From NCBI GenBank assembly GCA_032209605.1, contig JASFXZ010000001.1, positions 19,920,256 to 19,984,255 of the forward strand: a stretch of 64,000 nucleotides of DNA. The letters run 5' to 3'. The translations under genes were made by a program, and so were the position numbers. Within the stretch, counting starts at the first letter, position 1. Each line of letters starts with the position of its first letter. Below, piece after piece: positions 49,401-59,521 of the stretch. The DNA is from Mactromeris polynyma (lineage: Eukaryota; Mollusca; Bivalvia; Venerida; Mactridae). The notes beneath the pieces were generated by a model that worked only from the letters and a program-made list of their open reading frames with translations, was not told the DNA's origin and ran no database searches.

Positions 49401-50843
49401 CCCTTTGTTATTTAGGCATAATTATGATATATGGTATGAATGGCACTTCCATAATGGCTCAGAATCAGACATATCAATGTGAACGCAATTAGTGTTATGG
49501 CCCTTGTTTTAAGGAATATGCAATATTTAACAATCTTGAGAGCGCTACTCAACCAACAGTTTTCATGGATTTTTTTCAATAAATTAGGCGGCGTAGTTTA
49601 ATTCTTTATGAGAATAGACATGAGTCTATGTGAGCGTCCTAAAAAAGTCACATTCCTTACACAACATTTGCTTACGTAAATTATCGTTATATAATGTATC
49701 GTTTGAAGTTTCCAGTGATAAATATTACTTCGATTGGTATTTACCTCCGCTTCTTCGAAGTCCACATTTTTTGTACCAAACAGATAACACGAGGATTGAA
49801 ATGGTACCCATTCATCATCACACATTGTTTTCACTACAAACATAATTACGATATAATTACAATATAAATTGTCAATTTGATAGGTCTCCAAAATCCTTCG
49901 TGGACACGTAAATTATGTTGTTTTTTTGCAAACAAACATTTCAATTAAAAGACCTTCGTGACCGAATGGTAGGTTTGCTGATATTACATCACTTGCCCTT
50001 CAACATTTCAGGTTGGACTCCCACGCGGAACGCAGAAAATTTATGCGAGGAAGCAGTCCAGTTTGCATATGGAAGGTCGTTGGGTCGACACAATTCCCGC
50101 TTATGCGCAAAATAGGACAAGAACGGGAAACTGGTGTCGTCCTTGAACCTTAAAACAGGAAAAGTCATCAAATTTCCCTAGCTGTTTATATTGCCTAAAG
50201 TTCCATTACAGGCAATAGAAGCTCACTTGTAAGAAATTTTAAACGCAAACTTCAACATAATATACCGGTCAAAAGAGCTAACATGCCAGTACTATTTCAC
50301 ACAGATCTTAAGAAGCGACTGGACACATATTGATCTGCAATTAGTTCTAATATTTAAGAATCAATTTAATTGAACTAGCGAAAAACATCGAAATAAACAT
50401 ATTGGAATCACGTTCATCGTTTCGAATCATTCTGCTATGAAGTAAAAATTATCAAAATACAAAATGGATGGTAAGCTCTGTTGATCAATATGGATAATAT
50501 CACATTTAAAACACAAGTTGTATTAAATAATGGTTATATACTCCTGATAGATTTTAAAAATTAAAGACTGAATAGTGAATACAAGTGGCTGTTGATGATA
50601 CAAAATAAATGTATATATATATATATCATATGGTTCAAATATAGGAAAATAAGATTTAAATGTACCTTCTTGTTGTTGAATGTTTTTAAGCGTGTTCTCC
50701 AAGTTTTCCAGTCGTATCTCCATTCTAATCTGCTTCGATAAAATCTGTTGCTCGTAATGGTATTTGGAACATTGTTCTTCATCTAACGCCCATATCCCTC
50801 TTGCAACACAAATACCAAACAAAATCATTAACAATCCGTTCAT
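46469..50843 (-). CDS. C-type lectin E, the most diverged copy
   Basis: Exons 50666-50843, 49745-49833, 47548-47638 and 46469-46683 on the minus strand, all GT-AG and in phase, about 190 residues. Signal peptide MNGLLMILFGICVARGIWA, then an uninterrupted neck with heptads ILSKQIRMEIRLENLENTL. The CTLD has CDDEWVPFQSSCYLFG, GGHLVHI, ENDF, FNW, EPN and WVDEPC, and a TAA after PICKK. Introns are largely unrelated to those of A-D except for a decayed SINE in intron 1, so this is an older duplicate. It keeps the ancestral stop without a hAT insertion. Cysteines expected for the long-form CTLD are all present. Confidence 0.88.
48230..48740. other. GC-richer unclassified block in intron 2 of gene E
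   Basis: The minus strand has two overlapping open frames of 60-76 codons without family motifs I can name. The higher GC content than the surrounding intron suggests a decayed transposable element. I cannot classify it. Confidence 0.3.
49123..49600. repeat. Dispersed repeat in intron 2 of gene E
   Basis: It begins with the short palindrome TATACCCC...GGGGTATA and continues CCGCCTGTCCGTCTGTCTGT. I recall this start from a very common bivalve repeat family; no search was done. A 114-codon open frame inside it is judged non-coding. Confidence 0.6.
49950..50220 (+). mobile_element. Decayed SINE in intron 1 of gene E
   Basis: It aligns in order with the SINEs of A-C ('tgaccgaatggt', AGGTTGGACTCCC, GGAAGCAGTCC, ATATGGAAGGTCG) but both pol III boxes are mutated. 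Confidence 0.6.
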
Positions 50844-51482
50844 GATGCTAGATGAGACTTTCCCGAATAAATAGTACGCATCAACTGAGTTCCTCACACA
50901 TATATGTTCGCGGATCTGTGGAAATGCGAGAGCACTAAAAGTATATCAAGTTATAAACAAAATCAAAGCGCTGAAAGCGCAGAAAGACTGGTGCAGACGA
51001 GGTTTCTTGTGTTTTGTAAAGACTTGTCAACCAGAGATTGTAAAAGCATTGCACAGTCTCATTCGGGGATGGAAATAGGGACTGGTTCACTTACAAGCAA
51101 TGTTAATTTCAAAGCCTGCATGTATGACTAGTTTAAACTGGACCATTGATAAGACAGGTTTGTGTGCGGGCGAGTATTCGCACAGTCTTAACGTTTCTTG
51201 TTTTTAAACGAACCTTGTTACAAATCATTTGATTGCCAGTTGGACAGGCTTGGAAGCAAGCATTACATATACGCGGTATATGAAAAACAAACAGTTTTTC
51301 TGAGTTAAGTTAGATCAATTTGAAACAATCTGAAACTATGTATCAGATGTGTTTTCGGACAAAACACATTTAGGACATGTTGAAATGTTACCTTTATTTT
51401 TTGACTGTATAAACATGGCAGATCAATACATCATTGTTTCACAATATCGGGAGTGCTTGCAATCGTGTCATCTTCATTATAG

Positions 51483-51595
51483 ATACATAGTCACCTAGTG
51501 ACCTGGTACAGGTTGATACTTGATCAGTATAAATCTTTTATAGAAATGTATTGACTAGGTTAATATACATACCAGGTCAATAGATGACTATGTAT
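51483..51595. mobile_element. Small inverted-repeat element
   Basis: 113 bp with 26-bp inverted ends (ATACATAGTCACCTAGTGAC and ATACATAGTCATCTATTGAC on opposite strands). Target duplication not identified. Confidence 0.6.
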
Positions 51596-52929
51596 TGAAT
51601 TTACCCCATAATTAACATGTTTGTTTACCAATACTAACAAGAGAAACAACCCGGAAACATCTTCCATCTGCTATTAGGGTCCCCTCTATAGACAGACAAT
51701 AACATTACGCAGATGCTTTTTAAAACATTTTACTATTCTATGTAAACTCTGCTGTGTTTCAGTTCACCTAGTCTGCGTAGCTTTTCAGAAAAATCCTTGC
51801 ACTAAAATGTATTGGAAGTCGTGATTGTAAAAATTCCAAATGGCTTTATTTTCAAAACCTATACTACTTAAGGAATAGCTAAATAACTAAGATGCGGTTT
51901 CTAACAACTACACAAAGACAATATTAATAACTAACAACATGAGACATCTAAGAACAAAACTGAACATTAATGCCCATTTAAAATGTTCGTACAAAAACAA
52001 ATGAAAACGGCAATCAGATTTGAGACAGCTGAATTTAAAAGCTGCTTTTCAGGAGAACAGAATTAAAAATCACTGACTAAAATATATTACATATTTATAA
52101 AATGTCCATTACTTAAGCCGACATTGTTTAGGAGTTGTTCAGCGGGGGCTTTCTTATTAAAACTGTTCGTGTTTTTTTGTTTCTATGGGGGAGGTGATGG
52201 TAGGTCACGTGTGATGTTGATTGCACCCTTAAACCAGGTTTAAACCCCCGTGGCCTTTTTGACACTGTCCGTTTCAAAGCGTTACTGCAGTCTTCGCCCA
52301 TCATTTGTGTTGTCTAATGTCCATTCTGCTTTGTACTTGTTTACATGTATGTGGTATTTGTTATGTTACCTTGTGATTTTAGGAAGTCTGTGCATTTAGA
52401 ATGTGGCATTCCGTGTAATGACTTCACCAGTCATTTGGTACATAGTAATACATGGAGCTAATACAAGTGACGTGAATTTGAACAGAAGCTGTTAGTCATT
52501 TTAAATGTCAAACATATATGCGCCCAAGACGGTTTTCCGGAGGTAAGTGAGAAGTTAAATACAGACATTTGACCATGTGACCCCCTTCCATGGTGGAACG
52601 ATTGGTCTAATGACAACATAAGTTGATAGGTCGTACGGAATTCGATTATGGTAGCCCAAAGCGGTCTATAATTCTATTGGTCGGAAACTGTTTTGGTCTC
52701 AAGGTCACTGTGATTATGACCTGCGTCCTTAAAACTATTCATGACATTTAGGTTATACGTTTTTTTGTTTTTTTTGTTCAGCGTCAACCTTTGTTAGCGA
52801 AACGCAAAGGTAGACGATGTATCATTCCACAGGTTTTAACGAGGTAAACATGATAAAAACATGACTAAACTACTTGTTTCTTTATAAATTATTAGAAGTC
52901 TAACAGAACAAAACTGTAATAGCAATTAC

Positions 52930-53030
52930 CTTTCCAGCAGTTTCTTCCCCTGTTGTAAACTCCGTTTGTTTCTCGCAAGGCGATGAAGTCATTTTTAACT
53001 GCCAATCACCCTGTTTTACTGACTCAATAT
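52930..53030 (-). CDS. Weak candidate coding exon
   Basis: Minus-strand frame SSGEDIESVKQGDW, then MTSSPCEKQTEF and TTGEETAGK, ending in AAG|GTAATT. Codon-like composition and a donor are the only evidence. No partner exon was found nearby and the family is unknown. Confidence 0.22.
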
Positions 53031-53299
53031 CTTCCCCCGAAGATTGATAGGGACTGAGTTTCGGGACATTCGGACAGAAAACAACTATGTAAAGGCATTC
53101 TTTACAACAGATTCAGGCTTTTGTCTTGTATGAAATAAAATTATACAAGAATCAAAACAATTCAATGTTCCTTTTACTTTAAGTCCCCATCCAACTTCAA
53201 CTTGGTCTACTATCGTAACAGTGTCACATTTTGAGAATGTGGTGTCCTACAACTGGATGCTTAAACATAATATCAGGTGTCGATCCGTACAGGCTTGAA

Positions 53300-53640
53300 C
53301 AACTTTGGGTAGTACATCGTAGCTCGACCATTGAAAAAGCACTAATATAATTATGGTTGATCTGGGTCGTACATCGCAGCACAACCATTTTAAATAACAT
53401 AAAATATGGCTGATCTGGGTCGTACATCGTAGTTGGACCATTACAAATACACTAAGATATGGTTGATCTAGGTCGTACATCGTAGCACAACCATTGCAAA
53501 TAATCTAAAATACGACTGAGCTGGGTCGTACATCGTAGCTCGACCACTGCAAATATACTAAGATAGTGCTGGTCTGGGTCGCAGATCGTAGCACAACCAT
53601 TGAAAGTGGTCTACACACTTTAATTCATCTACGAGCTACG
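53300..53640. repeat. 53-bp tandem repeat with alternating variants
   Basis: Five to six copies of GATCTGGGTCGTACATCGTA plus a tail ending in CCATT...AAATA. Variants with 'agctcgacc/agttggacc' and 'agcacaacc' alternate along most of the array. At the right end 'tacgagctacgacccacgtcgacca' is an inverted partial copy. Confidence 0.75.
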
Positions 53641-55077
53641 ACCCACGTCGACCAACTTTAGTTGATCTACTTCCCACACCTACGCAAATATTCAATGAAT
53701 TGTGACGGCCATAGACCTAAGTGGTGTCCAGATTATAGTTTAAATACAGCTGTGACGTCATGCCTTTGATATTTCTGTATTGGTTATACAATCCTGTATT
53801 TCACGTACCGTATCTTTACATAATCCATTATGAAGGATACCGATACCGGTCCATTATACTCAGTGTGTATTGATCTCTGGGTTCTATACCGTTCTATAGC
53901 TGTTTTAGTATATACATACATAAACAATGCCTCCCACAAAGACTTACTTCAGGATGTTTCAATAATATTCAGGCTACTGGTAGATTTGTATATTTGAACA
54001 CAGTTATTGGATAGAAAAAAAGGTAGTTTAGACTTATTTTCGTTTCGTTTTTTTTATTTTATATTATTTTAATGGCAATTATTAGTACATACATATTTGT
54101 GCAAAACTCGATTTCCATCATATTTTATGAAATATACTACATACTGTGAAACTAGATCGAAATGCTGACATGCATAAAACAACACTTTTTTCAAATGTTT
54201 TTGGTAGTTTATGCTTTTGTATTATTCAAGTTTTTTGCAAATATTTACTTGGTTTAAATGAAATATATACACTACAAATAAAATATGTCAGTTACTTTAA
54301 ATCAGGTTAAATGCACATCCATGTTCCGTACACAGTTCTAGTTTCCTTCAAAATGTTCTGATAGTTCCACATAGTTTGTGTAAAAACAACTTAAGAGCCT
54401 CCCATTTATTTATGTTGTATGCTACATGTTTACATGATAGCAAAATTGTGTATTGCAATTAGCAGATACTTTTGACCAGTTAAATATTATATTCGGAACC
54501 CATGAATTCGAACGAACGAGGTCCGACTGTTTGTATAGTTTTTTCTATGTATGTGCGTGAATGAGAAAGATATAGTGATTATATATATACACTTAACAAA
54601 ACTTAAAAGTGTGCGCCTTTTTAATTTCGAATAACTTTTTTAGTGATTAACATTTCTGTACATAATTTTGTGTTTTTGCTATTGGCTACGTGTATATCAT
54701 GATTCTCGGGTCGAATGTATCGGTTTAAATAACACGATGCGTCGAGTCCGGGTAGGCTCACACGCTATTACAATCAACCTGATCATCTTTAAGTGGGAGC
54801 TGCAGTACTGGTTTTTTTCGCATTATCATATTAATTGATTTTATTTGTTCAATATGTGGAATTATATCATGAAATAAATAAAATATTATGCCAGGTATCT
54901 ACGCTATATATTTTGTTGAAAACTTCAGCACGATCAGAATATTATTGACCAAGATACGGTCATATTTATACCTGTACACATATAGTGTATATATGTAATA
55001 CCAGGAATTCAATACGATAATTATAATGCACATATTTCTTCCTAACAGAATACACTGAGGCTACGATAGCAACGAGA

Positions 55078-58000
55078 ATGACAACGGTGACACCATATTC
55101 TGGTCAGTTATAGAGTTATAAAAAGTGTGTTAATTTCGAGTTTGTGTAGCTCTATTTACTAATTATGAAAACATGTAATAATAGACGTTTCAAGGACTAT
55201 AGTCTGTTTTGAGATAAACTAACCAGTAAACATCCCGTACACAATAACGGTAGTCCCTATCCTGACCAGTAAATATCCCGTACACAATAACGGTAGTCCC
55301 TATCCTGACCAGTAAACATCCCGTACACAATAACGGTAGTCCCTATCCTGACCAGTAAACATCCCGTACACAATAACGGTACTATCTACTCTGACCAGTA
55401 AACATCCCGTACACAATAACGGTAGTCCCTATCCTGACCAGTAAACATCCCGTACACAATAACGGTACTATCTACTCTGACCAGTAAACATCCCGTACAC
55501 AATAACGGTACTATCTACTCTAACCAGTAAACATCCCGTACACAATAACGGTACTATCTGCTCTGACCAGTAAACATCCCGTACACAATAACGGTACTAT
55601 CTACTCTGACCAGTAAAACATCCCGTACACAATAACGGTACTATCTGCTCTGACCAGTAAACATCCCGTACACAATAACGGTACTATCTGCTCTGACCAG
55701 TAAACATCCCGTACACAATAACGGTACTATCTGCTCTGACCAGTAAACATCCCGTACACAATAACGGTACTATCTACTCTAACCAGTGAATATCCCGTAC
55801 ACAATAACGGTACTATGTACTCTAACCAGTTAACATCACGTACACAATAACGGTATTCTCTACACATTCAGGAACAAAAAGTAGACAGACCTTCTGAAAT
55901 GTTTCTATTTACATGGCGTTTATCCGCGTCCATACATATTCAACTGGAAATAGTCAATTTATATTGGAGTGGTTATTGAGATAGGTGCAATAAATATAAT
56001 TTTTAATATCGAAACCCAATTGTATGTAGATTCATTAATAGTATCATGTAGAGTAATATCAGACCTTTAAACTTCTTAAAATAGTTATTGAAGCATTGAT
56101 ACAATGTGACCTGAATTATCAATCTGATCGTTTGATCTTTAATACGAATACTAATTAGTATCGCGTTACATGAAATATAATACGAGTATATATGAAGTAT
56201 AGTTTTAAATCACAATTGTGATATAGGTCTGGTCGTAAATTATTTGTTTCAAGCCGTTGAAGTTGTAACTTCCTTAAATTAATCATAAATTAGTCAACAT
56301 TTCGCCTGATTTTATAACAAAACAGAAAATGGTAATCTACATGTTTACACCTGAGTTAACACAAAAATATCGAACAATCTTAGAAAAGAAAATGTTATTT
56401 CACTTATTTTATGTTTTGATATAATTTTGTAAATGTAAATGCTAATTTTTTTAAGCATATCCTTAGAACAATATGTTGTGAATCACGTGTATCATATTTT
56501 TAAAAGTACGCCCTCGTCAGAAAATCTGTGTAGAAATCGACGACCTATCAGACAAAACGTCTCAGATAAAACGACATGGAATGTTGCTTTGATTGTCATT
56601 TTGCATCCTTAATTAAAACGTTTTTTGTTCGTTTAACATTTTAAAACATTAATGCGTGCATTCATGACGCCTCAAAATGGTTCAAGGTGGACAAATGACC
56701 CAAACAATTTAGTTTCCTATAAATGCGCTAATCGTCAAAAATACTGGCACCGGGTTAAAGGTGGGTTTTTTCTAGGCAAAATATGGGTTTTCTAGAGACA
56801 GAAAAACCTACAAAAAACACAGTTTTAACCAGCTGAGATGGGTTTTTCTGAGTTAATTATGGGTTTTTTAACACACTTCTCCAGAAGTTTTTTATGGACT
56901 TAAAGTGAGCAAAAGCGAGTTTTTAGGCATTAAAACATCCAGTGAAGCGAGTTAAAAAACCCGCTTAAAACCCACTTCTTGATAAGTTGGTTTAAGTGGG
57001 TTTTTAAACTCGCCTATTTCCAAAAAGACTCGCTTAAAACCCACTTTGTTGTCCAAAAATCCAGAAAAAAATCACTTTTAAGTAAAAAAAAACAAAAAAA
57101 CTCCCGAGTTTTGGTAAAAAACCCACATTTCATTGGGAAGGGTAATATTGTCTATTATAATAAGTTTGATCACTGAAAATAATTTACTGATACTTTCCTT
57201 TGATGACATATCTAACCATACAAATAAGTTACATGTTGATATAGATTTATTTGAAATAAAAGGCAACTTCACAGTACAATGTTCTAGAGATCGAAACAGC
57301 AATAAGATCGATTTACGATAATTATTATTATTCAAACATGTAGAGTTACTCATGGCATTATTAAGTGCAATTTTAATTCCTTCGTACATCTAAAAACACT
57401 GAGATTAATTATTCTATCAATTAGCATGGTGTTGTTTATAGGTTGGCTGTTTAAACCAATACACTGAACTATATATATCGTTATTTTCTTAGGACAAACG
57501 CAGTATGGACAACCACAGGGGCAGTATGAACAACCACAGGGGCAGTATGGACAACCACAGGGGCAGTATGGACAACCACAGGGGCAGTATGGACAACCAC
57601 AGGGGCAGTATGGACAACCACGGGGGCAGTATGGACAACCACAGGGGCAGTATGAACAACCACAGGGCCAGTATGGACAACCACAGGGGCAGGATGGACA
57701 ACCGAGGGGATTGTATGGAGAATCACCTGGGGTCCGTGTAATAGATCCAACTAATGACAGGACGAAGCCGCCTACTATTTGCCCGTATTGTGGGGTCAGT
57801 ATACAGTTCTTTAAATTAGCTTCATAAGTAAGGGAATGATTGTATAATTATGCACTTATCAATGCTGTCCCATGGGGGCGTCGGGGATACACGAAACGAT
57901 TTCCGACAGGTGGGAATTTGACGTGCCGTATGATTCCCGGGAAATATATTTTTGGTCTGATTTTTAACACATTCCGAAATATGGGAATTAGCATTGTAAT

Positions 58001-58188
58001 GTTCTTTTCTACCTTCATTACAGCGTGGACACGTGATGAACCATGCCACTGCAAAAGGTAAATATTGTATTGTGATTTGCCTCATCCCAGCACTGATTAT
58101 CGGCTTTTGCTGCCCAGTCGAGGTCTTATATGATTGTTGGTTGACAGAGAAAAAATGTACAGAGTGTAAGACAAGAATACCATCATAG
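55078..58188 (+). CDS. LITAF/BRI3-type membrane protein with GQYGQPQ repeats
   Basis: Three exons: 55078-55102 (MTTVTPYS plus one base), 57493-57794 and 58024-58188. Both donors read G|GTCAGT and phases join exactly, giving 163 residues. The middle exon encodes about ten GQYGQPQ heptapeptides, then GVRVIDP and TICPYCG. The last exon carries [19 protein letters not shown], a hydrophobic stretch, then [13 protein letters not shown] and the stop. The two CxxC knuckles about 45 residues apart with a hydrophobic segment between are the layout of the LITAF domain, which binds zinc and inserts into the cytosolic face of late endosome/lysosome membranes; BRI3 proteins share it. The Pro/Gln/Tyr-rich N-terminus is also typical. 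The 25-nt first coding exon is the least certain part. Confidence 0.8.
55219..55862. repeat. 43-bp minisatellite, 15 copies, in intron 1
   Basis: The unit is CTGACCAGTAAACATCCCGT, then ACACAATAACGGTA, then a variable end. The variable end is GTCCCTATC in early copies and CTATCTACT or CTATCTGCT later. The core is almost invariant, indicating recent amplification or homogenisation. Confidence 0.97.
56750..57130. repeat. GGGTTTT/AAAACCC-rich segment with foldback
   Basis: More than a dozen GGGTTTT or AAAACCC motifs on both strands. 56947-57013 forms a hairpin with arms GCGAGTTAAAAAACCC and GGGTTTTTAAACTCGC. It lies in intron 1 of the LITAF-like gene. Not a regular tandem array. Confidence 0.6.
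57501..57711 (+). repeat. 21-bp coding minisatellite (GQYGQPQ)
   Basis: About ten copies of GGGCAGTATGGACAACCACA+G in the frame of the LITAF-like protein. Period 21 keeps the frame when copies are gained or lost. Single changes alter Gly to Glu in copies 2 and 8 and Tyr to Asp in copy 10. Confidence 0.95.
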
Positions 58189-59400
58189 AGCCTACACCGG
58201 TTATGATTGCGTCAATTGAAAATTGGATACGTTTTGATATAGGAAACATAAATTGGATCGGTGGAAACGAACAAATCGAAGATGGTTACTTTATTTCTGT
58301 GAGAACATTGTTTAAGGTACATCTCAACTTTCAAAACGTTCAGTGATCAAAATTGCAACTTACATGTATAAATGAGTCTGTGTGTTGGAAACGAAATAAT
58401 TCTACTAGTAATTGACTTTAACGGAACCATCATCTAATTGTTTAAAGATATATTATGCTCAGATGTGTGTTCATTTGTTTGTTTAAACAAACATAAAAAG
58501 CTATACTTTATCTAGTTAAAACTTCAATAAGTATGCATTTATCACAGAATACATTTATAATGAATGTCTCTGTATTTGTTAAAAAAAAGTATGCTGTACA
58601 TACAGCCAAAAGTATCTTCGAAATTTGTCGATTTGTGTCGGAAATTGCCGACGCCATTAGAGTGGGAAGGCCTTAAAGCCCAGTTTCTCGACTATAAAAA
58701 TATTCGAGACCCAAATTGTCACCTATAAGCATAAATATATGAGCCCTGCTATGGGACAACCTCTTCGGTAAGTGAGGTTTTTTTTCAAGAAAACGCTACA
58801 TGTGATGTCACTATTTGCAAGCAGGACACAAAATTTACTCCATATGGTCACTTCGTTTTCGTATTGCCATAAAGGGCAAGTATTTCTTACTGCCGGTACA
58901 TGGTGACGTCACATGTGACATTTTCTGGAAATGACGTCTTTAGCGGCGCTCATGTGCTCTAGCAATATGAATGGAATACGTACGGCATACATGGTTCATG
59001 GATTGCTGGAAAGTATAAATGAACACATTTCGTCCCTCATTTGTCCTTTTGTGTCGATTTACATATCCGCAACAAATTCCGTTCCCTGTTCACGGAAATT
59101 TCATAAGAAACAGCATGAAATATGATACATAAGGGAATACACTTATAACGATTAGCCAATCAGAATGCAGTGATTTGCTGAAATTGGAATTATTGTGTGA
59201 TGATTACTGGTTTGAATAACTTTCTTCTGTTCGCAGTCTTGAATCTTCGAATCGTTTGCAGTGATACCGGAGTATTAGGCGGCACGAATTATGGTATGAC
59301 GATAACCCCTTGCATGTATAAACGCGTACTACCGCACCATGTGGACTTAAAAATTGCACTAGATCTAGGCGCAAAGATACTAACAACACATTTTCAACAT
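58189..59400. other. Region between the convergent LITAF-like and syntaxin genes
   Basis: The genes face each other, so this should hold both 3' untranslated regions. An inverted pair ACATGTGATGTCAC / GTGACGTCACATGT lies at about 58799-58917, its right arm containing the palindrome TGACGTCA. No other gene seen. Confidence 0.45.
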
Positions 59401-59404
59401 TAAT

Positions 59405-59410
59405 TTTATT
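59405..59410 (-). terminator. Poly(A) signal AATAAA of the syntaxin gene
   Basis: AATAAA on the minus strand, about 112 nt past the stop codon at 59522. Position and strand suit the syntaxin transcript. Confidence 0.5.
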
Positions 59411-59521
59411 ATTTATAAATTAAACTAATGAAAATAGTAATAATTACACTAATAAATAATCAATGTCAATTTTGTTACAGTTTGGAATACAATGTGTCCG
59501 TTTACGTTTACGTTACTTGTG

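Larger units (their letters stand above)
50900..55077. other. Intergenic region between lectin cluster and LITAF-like gene
   Basis: It holds a small MITE (51483-51595), a diverged dispersed repeat (52235-52500), one weak exon candidate (52930-53030) and a tandem repeat (53300-53640). From 53650 to 55070 I see nothing but AT-rich sequence, which would include any promoter of the LITAF-like gene. Confidence 0.55.

Noticed and set aside
49148..49492. 114-codon frame in intron 2 of gene E
   Set aside because: It lies within a dispersed repeat starting with TATACCCC...GGGGTATA. No domain; it is most likely non-coding.
57481..57750. Alternative frames of the 21-bp repeat (MDNHRGS and VVHTAP repeats)
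   Set aside because: The frame GQYGQPQ joins in phase to flanking exons with a CxxC domain. The other frames have no such continuation.
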